From positions 26,260,385 through 26,324,384 of the forward strand of contig JAZBQD010000017.1 in NCBI GenBank assembly GCA_036583965.1: a stretch of DNA of 64,000 bases, written 5' to 3'. How positions within the stretch are numbered: position 1 is the stretch's first letter; the number at the start of each line of letters is the position of its first letter. Of this stretch, positions 23,669-33,879 are shown piece after piece. The translations under genes were made by a program, and so were the position numbers. Origin of the DNA: Prunella strophiata. Taxonomy: Eukaryota; Chordata; Aves; Passeriformes; Prunellidae. A model generated the notes under the pieces. It worked only from the letters and a program-made list of their open reading frames with translations. It did no database searches and was not told the DNA's origin.

Positions 23669-24567
23669 TCTTTAAATGAGAGAGAACAGTAGATGCAGAA
23701 ATATCTTTGGGGCTTGTGGCAGTGACAGGTGCTTTTTCTCTCCAGAGTGTGCACATAATCTCATATGCTCATGGTCACTTATTCTCTGATTTTTTTGTCA
23801 AATCACAGAAAAATGTCTTGGTTAAGCAACATTTTAAGGAAGAAAATTATTCCCAAGAACATCAGCAGAATAGTGTATCCCCTTTATTCATGGTGGGATA
23901 TGGAGATTTTCCAGGAAACCAGAGGAGGAAAGAGATCTAATGGACTTGTCATTCATTTTAGATTGGAAAAAATTGAAAAAAGTTGAAAAGCAAATTCCAT
24001 AAGAATGTCCAAAAGCAAGACAGATTTATGAGCATGAAAATTGTCTGCTCATGACAAACATGGCCATTTATGACAGGAAATTTAACTTCATTGACAAAAT
24101 GATAAACAGATGTGATAAACAGAGGACATGTAATAGCAATGCATGCTTAGCAAATTTCCAAAAGTTTTTTTACTGTACTGTTTTACAGAATGCTGGTCAC
24201 CTCCATACTACTTCTCTAGTTTTATTACCACACATTGTAATGCAAATCAGTGTGCTACAAATCAATAAAAGAAAGTTTAGCACAGAAAATCTAATCACTG
24301 CCGTATTAGTGGGGAATATCTCAGAATTTAGGAATGATGTTCAGATATATAAAACATTTTTCACTCTCTTTATTGTCTCTCATGAAACCAAACCTGTAAC
24401 TTAAAATCTCTCACACATATGTTTTTTTCTTCTGCTTTCCAGATATTTTTTATGCTTGAAAAAGGAGGAGCCATTAAGTTAGAATACGTTATTTAGATGC
24501 CACTCTGTGTAAGAAATCAAAGTTTTCTAAAATAACAGCTACTTCTGAGCAGATTTTTTATCAATTC
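23669..24567. other. Intergenic, no gene recognised
   Basis: Contains the 117-codon frame 24051-24404 (+). It has no signal peptide, domain or repeat I recognise, and its codons reflect the AT-rich background, so it is not called as a gene. Confidence 0.55.
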
Positions 24568-24607
24568 ATATCATTTCTTGCGTTGCTGCTGGCGAAAGAA
24601 ATGATAT
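24568..24607. repeat. Perfect inverted repeat, 12-bp arms around a CpG-containing loop
   Basis: Left arm ATATCATTTCTT (24568-24579), 16-nt loop GCGTTGCTGCTGGCGA, right arm AAGAAATGATAT (24596-24607). The loop is GC-rich with two CpGs in otherwise AT-rich DNA. The stem could extend by a GCG/CGA pairing with one mismatch. Confidence 0.93.
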
Positions 24608-26940
24608 ATCAATTAAAAGGTATCATGTTAACAGCACAAAGAACAGTTTTCAGGATGCCACCCACCTATCACTCTCAAGCACAATGAGAATGTCAGTCAT
24701 GTTGAAGTTTTGTCATGATAGCCTACTGAAATTACCCACGATGTTCAATCCTTAATGCAAGTCATAATCACCTGCTTCTTCTTTGAAACCAAACATCAAA
24801 CAGTCTTGCAAGGATCTCATTTTACCATGCATCCTGGCAAACAAAACCAAGAGCAAACAAAGGCAGCTTTCTGAATGTTTAGCCTGTGGTTTCCCTGTGT
24901 TCTGATCCTCTGTTTTATCCCTCAAACAACAGTTGGAAGAAATATTTCTGAAGCCATATGTAGAAAACAGGGAGAATACACCTATCAAGTAGCAACAGCT
25001 TTTGAACTATTCTTTTATGCTTCAGTAGCTCTCCCCCCTCATTAACTTAAAAGTACAGCCAAATTCAAGTGTTGCATTCTCTCCATCTAATCTTCCATCC
25101 TTTTCTTCTCTGTCTTCATTGTTATCCTAACAATGCTCACACATCTAAAATGACTATTAGGATTTTAGAGCAGCTTGTTGAGTTTTCGAGAAGGCTGTTG
25201 AATGGTGAAAGAGTTGGCAAACTACTTCAGACTGAGTAAAACCATATTCTTTAAAGAGATGATAAATAATTTTAGGTCATACAACTATTCTTAAATTGGT
25301 TATACGTGAGACATGGTGATAGCAATATATTTCAAAGCACTCATGAGAATAAAAGAACTCCTATACCACCTAGTGTTAGCTAGGTACACCGTCCTTCACT
25401 GAGCAAAATGGTGGGAAAAAAGGCAACCACAATGTGGAATCCTAAAAAGACATCCTGGGGCTGAAAGAGAGGCTTATGCAAAAAGGAGTACCATACCAGA
25501 AATTAATCAAAAATAGCTTCCTAGACTGAAGCTGGTTAAGAGAAATAGCTACTGTGAAATGTAGCCTACAGAGGTGGTTTTTGGGGACCTATGTTAAGAA
25601 AATGTAACATTTTCTAACCTTTCAATAGTGAGATAATGCTGAAGGACAAAATCTTATTGAAGGCTAAAAGTGAGATAGAATTAACTCACTGTTTTGGGAT
25701 CCAAAATCCCTAGGCTGAATTTTTCAGTTCCAGAGCAGTCTAGCTGTGCAACTGAACAAATGAATTCTTCTAATGCATCAATCCAGTTCATGCAAATCTA
25801 ATGGAAATACTTTAAAAATACACTGCTTGAAATTTTTATTTCTTCTTCCTTCTTTTCTGCTTTGAAACTGAAGTCTTGGTGGGAAAATGGATTTTTTTAT
25901 ATTCTTTGAGATTACATAATATGTTATATAGGCAATCAGGGGTTTAAAATCTCCTGGAATAAAACAGAAACACCTGGCTCTTTCTGAATATTTTTTTCTG
26001 ATATTAGTTATAATAATTTACCATTTCATGAAGAGGTATGTGGAGTTATTGCTAACCAAAAACTTCATATCCAAATCCATTTTCTAATTCTATATCTTCT
26101 ATGATTCTCTACTTACTGTTCCCTCTTGTAAACAAATGCATTGCACATTTTACTATTGCATATCTAATTTAATATTTTAAACATCCCAGTCCTTTAGAAA
26201 GAAACATATCCAGGGACAGAGAATGTCACAAAACTTTCCTCACAGTCTGACTGGTCTCCAGCACAAGATTATCTGTGATGACTGGTGCTGTTGTGTTGGT
26301 CAGACCTCACTTTGTCAGTGTCTCTCTCCTGGCCTCTTCCACCTTTCACTTTGTTTCTTCTAATTCAGGACATACTCTTCCTTTCATGATTTCCTGGAAT
26401 CATGTCCTTGTAAGAATATCCCTAACCAACCCATGTTTAAAACTTCCTCAATAGCATTGAATTTTTCATGTTCTCTTTACTATAAAATGACAGTTGATAC
26501 CTTTTTTTCTTTTTTAACCCACATTTTCCTACCATAAAAGTAACAAATAACATCAAATAACAAAAAACAGCATATCATGAATATCTAGGAGGTTTCTGTA
26601 CAGGACTGAAAGTCTCCCAACCAACATATTTTCCCTTCTCCCAGTGTCTGCTAAGGCTAATTCCTCTGTCCTACACTAATCCCAAAACATAAATGAGCAC
26701 CTTGTAGGACTGGCTTGGATTTTAGATTCTGTCAGAAAGGCCATTCTGTGAGAGAAACAATTTCTACATAGAGAGCAGAGGACAATCAGGAAAACAAATC
26801 CAAACTGTAGTCTTAAAAAGCACATAAATCTATGTTAAAAAGAGAAAAAAGAAAGAAAATTTTAAAAAAGGACTGGAACAGTGTGTTTTCCATATTGATT
26901 TTGCACAGTATAAGAAGAAAAGGATTCAATGTTGCAGCTG
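24608..26940. other. Intergenic, no gene recognised
   Basis: AT-rich, with frames no longer than 78 codons and no recognisable transposon. Confidence 0.58.
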
Positions 26941-26944
26941 AAAT

Positions 26945-27065
26945 GTTAGAAATTTGGAAAATTTCCATGTTCTTAGGGTTAGGCTACCTCCAAGGTCAAT
27001 TGCCTGGGGACATCATAGACTTGCCTGTCCTTGATACTTTTAAAAGCATTACTAAGAAAAAACCC
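26945..27065 (+). mobile_element. Possible very old CR1 3' region
   Basis: The segment 'GGTCAATTGCCTGGGGACATCATAGACTTGCC..TCCTTGATACTTTTAAAAGCATT' (in short blocks) resembles the CR1 stretch 'CAGGTTGCCCAGGGAGGT.GTGGA.TCTCC.TCCTTGGA.ATATTCAAAAGC'. The match is partial and no tail follows, so this is only a candidate. Confidence 0.28.
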
Positions 27066-28575
27066 TAGGAATAAATGTGGTATGGGCACAATTATTCTTT
27101 CCTTTGAGCATGTCTCAAGTTTATAAGAGTGATGAAAGAATAATTATCAATCTGATAATACCTCAACAACCTGGCAGCCATACAGGGAAGATTAACATCT
27201 AGATGATTCAAGCTCCATTAGAAACTAATCAAAATCAAGCCAGTTCAAAGTTATTTTAAGGTAAATTGTCAAGGTTAATGACCTGCATAAAATATTCATA
27301 TTTTAATGTATTAACAGTTCTTTGGATGATTTTAAACAATTCATTGTGGCTTTATTGTATTCCGGACCAATAAATTTGAAACAGTAATAACCATTACTGT
27401 AACAGAGTAACACTCATTCTCTCTTCTTGTATTACTGGATCATTTTAAATCAAAAATTTTATTTAAACAGCTAATTTAAGGTAGCAAAAAATATTACAGA
27501 CATCACAGTCTCCTTAAATCAACAAATGAAATTTCTTATTGACAGTAAGAGGCCTTTGTATTATTTGTACCAAGGAAAAAATAAAATTAAGATAACAAAA
27601 AAAAACAACTTAACAGTCACCCACAGCAAACATGAAATTAGATCTGCCAGAGCACTTTCTTACTAGTGAGTGGAAAACTGGATGAGATTTTAAAATCATA
27701 TTTTCAGGGCAAATAGTGGAAAAGCAAATTCAGGTTGAGGAACTGACAGACCTCTAAATCCAGTGTCTTTTTGTCACAACCTTTTGGTCTCCATCCCTAG
27801 TGTCTCCAGCTGCAGCAGAATCCCATGGGCAGGCAGGTCCCTTTGGGGCTGTGCCTTTTACCCCCTGAGCTTACCCCTCCATCACTGTGTTAATTCAGAC
27901 CAAACTCACCAGCAGAATGGAAAATCACCTGCCTGCGGCTGCTGATGTCTGGAGATGAAGATGGAGCAGACCTTCATTTTTGCCACCCTGCCAGGTGGCT
28001 GATGGGGGTCACCATGTGTTCAAGTGCTACTGTAAAAATTGGCAGCACCTTTCTGCCAGAGGCTTCACCTAACATCACTTCAAACTCTTTCAAGGTCAAA
28101 ATGAAAACTATAACTAAGTGTATCTTGTACAGCTGTTTTGCACACTCCTTTCTCAGGTGTGTACCTGTCCAAAATGGTTTGTGTGTAAAGCACATTTTAG
28201 TTGTCAATCTTCTTTGCCAGCTAAAGAAAACCAGTTATTTGCAATAATTTCAAACTCAAAAATTGCAGAGAAGAATTTTTTTTAATTTGAAGGATTATTT
28301 AATCTGAAGCTTGTCTGCAGAGATTTTGCAGCCTTGAAGAGACTTAAGAGTCAACATTAGCAAAATATAATTTTAATGATTTTCCAAGTAGAAAACATTT
28401 GAAAGTCCTTTTTCTATAATTTGATATGATGCCTCTGTAAGAGCAACAAACTGACTAAATGAGCATTAATTTGTGCAGGTGAATTCCCACTCTCCACAGA
28501 TTTACCAGCTGTCACAGGGCAAGATGAAATACTAGATTAGGAGAGTGCATGCATCAACTTCAAATTACCTCAGGG

Positions 28576-28578
<3 letters not shown>
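27066..28578. other. Intergenic, no gene recognised
   Basis: The segment 27770-28060 is moderately GC-rich and carries a 100-codon frame at 27945-28247 with no recognisable domain. The rest is AT-rich. Confidence 0.55.

Positions 28579-28609
<31 letters not shown>
28579..28609. repeat. Poly(A) tract, 31 A
   Basis: Uninterrupted A31 after CTCAGGGATT. It is the longest homopolymer in the window and likely to be length-variable. Confidence 0.95.
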
Positions 28610-28610
<1 letters not shown>

Positions 28611-29809
28611 CCAAAATAACAACAGAAAACAAACCCAGAAAAGAAAATAAAAGGTGCAAAAAAACCAAGATTTCCACACAGTGGCCTGCTGCCTAGAAAT
28701 CAGCAGTGAGATCCTGTGAAAAGCATTCTCCTCTCCAGTAAAGGAGGTGGTGGGAATGAGGAAAATAATTAAAATTAACCTTTGTTCATTTCTTCCTAGT
28801 ACAATTACAGTTTTCATTGATTGAGACTAACACAACACCCCAGCTGGTAGTTTCTGTTCATGGTACTACTGCTGTTGATATTAGCATTACTAAATATTGT
28901 CTACCTTATTGGTAGTAAGATAAGCATGTAACTATTAGATAATATTTACTAGAAACTGACATGATCCATTTCCTACCTACTAGGCTCTATATTTTTTAAT
29001 ATGAACTTATAGAATAAAAGCTATGAGGAAATGGGTAAAGGAAATTTAGTGTAAAATTATGAACTACAATATTGAAAGTAAAAAGATAAAAAGGCAGGGA
29101 AAGAGTAGGATTATTTAAACATCAGGAGCAATCATTGTCCACAAGAAACAAGAGTCAGCAAGGTTCAGAGGAGCAATGCCCAGGGAAGAGAGCAGCTGAG
29201 CAACAGGGTGAAAGCACTGCCAGGAGTCCTGTGGGTGGGTGGATTAAAGACTGCAAAGTAAAAGGATGTGTGCTGGAGGGAGCAAAGGGAGGTCTCACAG
29301 GGTCAGAAATGCTAAGGCACCAAAAGTACTGTGAAGCAGCACAACAGCAAAAATGTACACTTTTATCACGAAGAAAACAAAGCAAAAACAAAATCTCCAA
29401 AAATATCACAAGGCCACTTTTTTATGCTTCTGTAAGAAATTAGACAGAAACCACTTGAGATCACCACTAGAAAAGCAAAGGAAAGGGTGAAAATAAAGTG
29501 ATATTAATTTTACAGGAGCTTTGCTTAAAGCCAGCATACCATGAGAGTATCTGTGATGTGCTCAGACACTCAAGGACACTAGCCCTTATCCCAAGTGCCA
29601 GCATCCCAGTGTACCGCCTAGCAGCAAAGACAGAGGGCCAGACAAGAAAGTTCATTCAGATCAAGGCTGTCTATCATTGACAGATAGAAATTAAACTGCG
29701 GGGTTTTTGGCCTGATCCATATCACTCTGAATGTCTTCCTTTTACCTGACATAAGCTTGCCCTTCAACTTCATTGCTGCCAAGCGGGATGACATTTAAAT
29801 TTGATCAAA
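28610..29809. other. Intergenic, no gene recognised
   Basis: Unique sequence leading into the GGAAA array. The 102-codon frame at 29135-29443 lies in purine-rich DNA and resembles no protein family I know. Confidence 0.55.
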
Positions 29810-29810
29810 G

Positions 29811-30995
29811 GGAAAGGAAAGGAAAGGAAAGGAAAGGAAAGGAAAGGAAAGGAAAGGAAAGGAAAGGAAAGGAAAGGAAAGGAAAGGAAAGGAAAGGAAA
29901 GGAAAGGAAAGGAAAGGAAAGGAAAGGAAAGGAAAGGAAAGGAAAGGAAAGGAAAGGAAAGGAAAGGAAAGGAAAGGAAAGGAAAGGAAAGGAAAGGAAA
30001 GGAAAGGAAAGGAAAGGAAAGGAAAGGAAAGGAAAGGAAAGGAAAGGAAAGGAAAGGAAAGGAAAGGAAAGGAAAGGAAAGGAAAGGAAAGGAAAGGAAA
30101 GGAAAGGAAAGGAAAGGAAAGGAAAGGAAAGGAAAGGAAAGGAAAGGAAAGGAAAGGAAAGGAAAGGAAAGGAAAGGAAAGGAAAGGAAAGGAAAGGAAA
30201 GGAAAGGAAAGGAAAGGAAAGGAAAGGAAAGGAAAGGAAAGGAAAGGAAAGGAAAGGAAAGGAAAGGAAAGGAAAGGAAAGGAAAGGAAAGGAAAGGAAA
30301 GGAAAGGAAAGGAAAGGAAAGGAAAGGAAAGGAAAGGAAAGGAAAGGAAAGGAAAGGAAAGGAAAGGAAAGGAAAGGAAAGGAAAGGAAAGGAAAGGAAA
30401 GGAAAGGAAAGGAAAGGAAAGGAAAGGAAAGGAAAGGAAAGGAAAGGAAAGGAAAGGAAAGGAAAGGAAAGGAAAGGAAAGGAAAGGAAAGGAAAGGAAA
30501 GGAAAGGAAAGGAAAGGAAAGGAAAGGAAAGGAAAGGAAAGGAAAGGAAAGGAAAGGAAAGGAAAGGAAAGGAAAGGAAAGGAAAGGAAAGGAAAGGAAA
30601 GGAAAGGAAAGGAAAGGAAAGGAAAGGAAAGGAAAGGAAAGGAAAGGAAAGGAAAGGAAAGGAAAGGAAAGGAAAGGAAAGGAAAGGAAAGGAAAGGAAA
30701 GGAAAGGAAAGGAAAGGAAAGGAAAGGAAAGGAAAGGAAAGGAAAGGAAAGGAAAGGAAAGGAAAGGAAAGGAAAGGAAAGGAAAGGAAAGGAAAGGAAA
30801 GGAAAGGAAAGGAAAGGAAAGGAAAGGAAAGGAAAGGAAAGGAAAGGAAAGGAAAGGAAAGGAAAGGAAAGGAAAGGAAAGGAAAGGAAAGGAAAGGAAA
30901 GGAAAGGAAAGGAAAGGAAAGGAAAGGAAAGGAAAGGAAAGGAAAGGAAAGGAAAGGAAAGGAAAGGAAAGGAAAGGAAAGGAAAGGAAAGGAAA
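29811..30995 (+). repeat. (GGAAA)237 perfect pentanucleotide array, 1,185 bp
   Basis: By line and column count, 237 consecutive GGAAA units without a single substitution or indel. The left border is abrupt (TTTGATCAAAG then GGAAA). All guanine and adenine lie on the + strand, so the array is one uninterrupted polypurine tract. Because 5 is not a multiple of 3, every frame cycles through a five-residue peptide, which creates the 416-492-codon frames on both strands; none is a gene. Such tracts can adopt triplex (H-DNA) forms and are prone to polymerase slippage. Confidence 0.99.
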
Positions 30996-31081
30996 GGCAA
31001 GGAAAGGCAAGGAAAGGCAAGGAAAGGCAAGGAAAGGAAAGGCAAGGAAAGGCAAGGAAAGGAAAGGGGAATAGGAAAGGG
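30996..31081 (+). repeat. GGAAA/GGCAA mosaic at the right edge of the array
   Basis: From 30996 the perfect array gives way to alternating GGCAA and GGAAA units (six GGCAA units up to about 31055), then GGGGAATAGGAAAGGGATAG. All variants sit at this end, while the left end is pure. The same A-to-C variant makes up the whole array at 42974-43043. Confidence 0.95.
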
Positions 31082-31120
31082 ATAGCGAGTTTTTTCTGAA
31101 AGTTAAAAGTAAAAAGGTTG

Positions 31121-31224
31121 GCCCTTCTTCCCTTCCATACTTGACCTTCCCTTCCACTTCCCTTCCCTTCCCTTCCCTTCCCTTCCCTTCCCTTCCCTTC
31201 CCTTCCCTTCCCTTCCCCTTCCCA
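31121..31224 (-). repeat. (CCTTC)n array of opposite polarity
   Basis: After a spacer of about 40 bp containing AAAAAGGTTGG, the + strand switches to pyrimidines: CCCTTCTTCCCTTCC, a short interruption (ATACTTGACC), then about 14 CCTTC units from roughly 31156 to 31224. On the minus strand the unit reads GAAGG, one base different from GGAAA, so it faces the large polypurine array as an imperfect inverted partner. Confidence 0.95.
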
Positions 31225-32109
31225 TCTACAAGACTGGTCATGGTTCATTCACTGCTTCATTCTGGTATGAGCAATTAAAGTTTATACATAAATCTAAAAT
31301 TAATGTAGACCTGTCAGTGTTAAATTGAGTTAAATCAATAAGTACACTAAGGGCTTGTTTTTCGTTGGTTTTTTTTTGTTGTTTCTTGGCTTTACATTTT
31401 GTTTAGGTGCTCTCCTTATTATTAAATTAGGTGCTCTCCTAATTATTAAACTGCTTAGGAGACTGGCAGAGCTAAGCTGGCAGAATCAGACATTGATAAA
31501 CCCAGTTCAGCAGAGCATACTGTTGACTTTGCACAAGTACTAGATATGAAATTTCCTCAGAATTAAATATGTCTTCTTTTGGATCTGGAAATGCATCAAG
31601 CCAATCATCATGCATGTTTTAAAATTCTGAATAAAGACATGATAGAGCAGAAGTACCAAACATCATGAAATAAATTATCTAACCATGCAACGAAGCTCTA
31701 TTAAAAATGAGCTGGAATTCCAAGGAAGGAAAATTATCACAAAAACCTTATAAGAATATTAAATGTATATTTTTTCAGCATATCTAATTCTCTTGCATCA
31801 ATTCAATCACCAGATTTCAGAAATATCAAATTTATCTGGGGACAACTTATCCCACCTTTACATTCTTGTGTCTGCCTCCATATGAGCCAGCATTATAGAG
31901 GAAAAATTGAGAAAGGACTGCTAGGGCCTAATCCAGGGTTATATTCCCTTTCCAACCGCATAATTAGCATCCCTGATATACTCAGCAAAACCAGAAAGGC
32001 ATCAAAATGAGATTACATACAGTCCTGAAACCTCCCTGGCCCAAAAGTGAATTTACATGACTGTCCCTCAGCCAAAGCTGATTCTTGTTGTGTGATCAGT
32101 CAATGTTGT
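31225..32109. other. Intergenic, no gene recognised
   Basis: AT-rich, containing the 24-bp tandem duplication at 31403-31450. No gene or transposon is recognisable. Confidence 0.58.
31403..31450 (+). repeat. 24-bp tandem duplication
   Basis: Two adjacent copies of TTAGGTGCTCTCCTWATTATTAAA (31403-31426 and 31427-31450) differ at one position (T versus A). The pair has no spacer, consistent with a slippage duplication. Confidence 0.96.
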
Positions 32110-32176
32110 ATGTACAGCTGGATTTCCTGATCTTACAGGTATTTTCCAATCTAAACAATTCTATGGTTCTGTGATC
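32110..32176 (+). mobile_element. CR1 3' tail fragment
   Basis: Only the last ~65 bases are recognisable: CTGGATTTCCTGATCTTACAG, GTATTTTCCAATCTAAACAA, TTCTATGGTTCTGTGATC. They match the CR1 terminus (GACTGGATGATCTTA.AGGT, CTTTTCCAACCTAAACGATT, CTATGATTCTGTGAT). The upstream body is lost or too diverged. Confidence 0.8.
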
Positions 32177-33804
32177 ACTGTTTTTTACCCAGGACTGATG
32201 CACGCCCACTGCACTGATTTAGGTACTTTTCTCTCTGCACACAGGCAAAATGTAACAGCACAGACACCTACACAGACAGGACATGAAGTAGGCTGCCCAC
32301 AGACTTTGGTTTGGCATCTTGGTCCCAGAACATACAGAGGCTGTGAAAATTTAGATGAAAGGTCCAATACCTTTCCTATTTGTGTGGGCCCAGTGATAGG
32401 ACCAGACATGTCTGGGGATGTGGAGAGTATTTCTCTCAATTCCCAGCCAGTTTCTTCAGATCTGCCAAACTGAAGAAGTAGTTAGAGTTTGCTCTGTGCA
32501 ACACAATCCACTATAAATATGGAATCCAGTAAAGACAAGGAAAGGACTACATATTACTACATATTACAAATGCTACTTATTTATTTGTATAGATATGTTG
32601 GCAAGTGACTGCTTGCCCTTTCAATATACATAATACATAAAATTAAACTGAAAATATTCTCCCAATTTTTTCAACACAGAGTCTCCAGAATATAATTAAT
32701 TTACCAAAGTTTGAAGAGCTATGGATTATTTTTTCTTTTTCCCTGATAAATCTTCCAAATATAATGGGGTGCTCAGGTCTTATGACAAAGCTTATTACAC
32801 AGATGACAGGAGAGAGGGTAATAGATGTTTTTTGTTGTACAGGTGTTTTTATAAACTTAGCAGACAACAGAATTTTTAAATGAAGTCAATCTTGTTGATT
32901 CAAAATCCCATTTAATCACTCATGGCTTGTTCTTAGAGTCCTTGCTCTAGCTGCACAGTAATGTATAGAGCTGTTGTCTCCCATTCCTGTCCTGAACATT
33001 AACCTCTTGTATTTTAAGACACAGCTATACATGAATCTTCCACCTTAAGCTAATAAAGTGACCTAAATTGGTTAAATCAAATATTTCATGTTCTCCGATA
33101 AATGTAATAGCAGTTTGTGATGTACAGACTCAAATACAGATTACATCTGCTTTGCCAAATTTACCTGTATGTCTCAGCAAATCAGATGGATTGTTTTAAT
33201 CATTCACACTTTAACTCCATCTTGCATCCAGGTCAGTCAGAGACAAACAGTGTCAATGAGCTCACCTTTGCAGCACATGAGCTACTCACTAATAAATTAA
33301 TACCCACACATTGCCAGAAAGGATGTGAAAGAAGAGCACCAACTGACTTATTCAACATTTTTAACTTTCTCCTTCGTAAGATATAAAGGAATCAGCTTTG
33401 TTTTGCACTGAAAATGTCAAAGTCATGTGTTTGAACAACCACTGAAAATGTAGTTTTGTCTTCAGAGTAATAACTGGGAATAAGTTGATGCAGAGTGAAA
33501 ACTTGCTGTTGAATCAAGTAACAGCTGTTACTGGCTTGCAAAAAGACACATTTATTTTGTTCTGCTCCAAAGAATTGAGTAGTGTTAATAACAAGTTTTG
33601 AGACCAGATTGACTTATACACTAGAAACATAAATGCTGCTTATCAGCAGGTCAGTCTGTACATTTGTGTCTTTGAATGAAGTCCTGGTCCCACTTAGAGT
33701 AACAATGTTGAGATTGTCTGGAACTTTCTACATTTTTGTTTGGATGAACACTACCTAACATCTGGAGCAATCAATTTTGTAACCTCTGAATAATTCACTT
33801 CCAT
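32177..33804. other. Intergenic, no gene recognised
   Basis: Frames of 100 codons (32171-32473) and 89 codons (33117-33386) lack recognisable domains. No transposon is seen. Confidence 0.55.
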
Positions 33805-33879
33805 ATGGTGGTTCTGGGTTAATTGTTGGTCTGCTGATCCTAGAGGTCTCTTCCAACCTTAATGATTCCATGATCCTAC
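33805..33879 (+). mobile_element. CR1 3' tail fragment
   Basis: GGTTCTGGGTTAATTGTTGG, TCTGCTGATCCTAGAGGTCT, CTTCCAACCTTAATGATTCC and ATGATCC follow the CR1 terminus closely, ending in the tail motif just before AAAAGGGATTTTT. Only about 75 bp remain, as in the copy at 32110. Confidence 0.85.

Noticed and set aside
29770..31248. Open frames of 416-492 codons on both strands
   Set aside because: They are translations of the GGAAA array; a 5-bp unit keeps all affected frames open. No start context, domain or flanking gene structure supports a protein.
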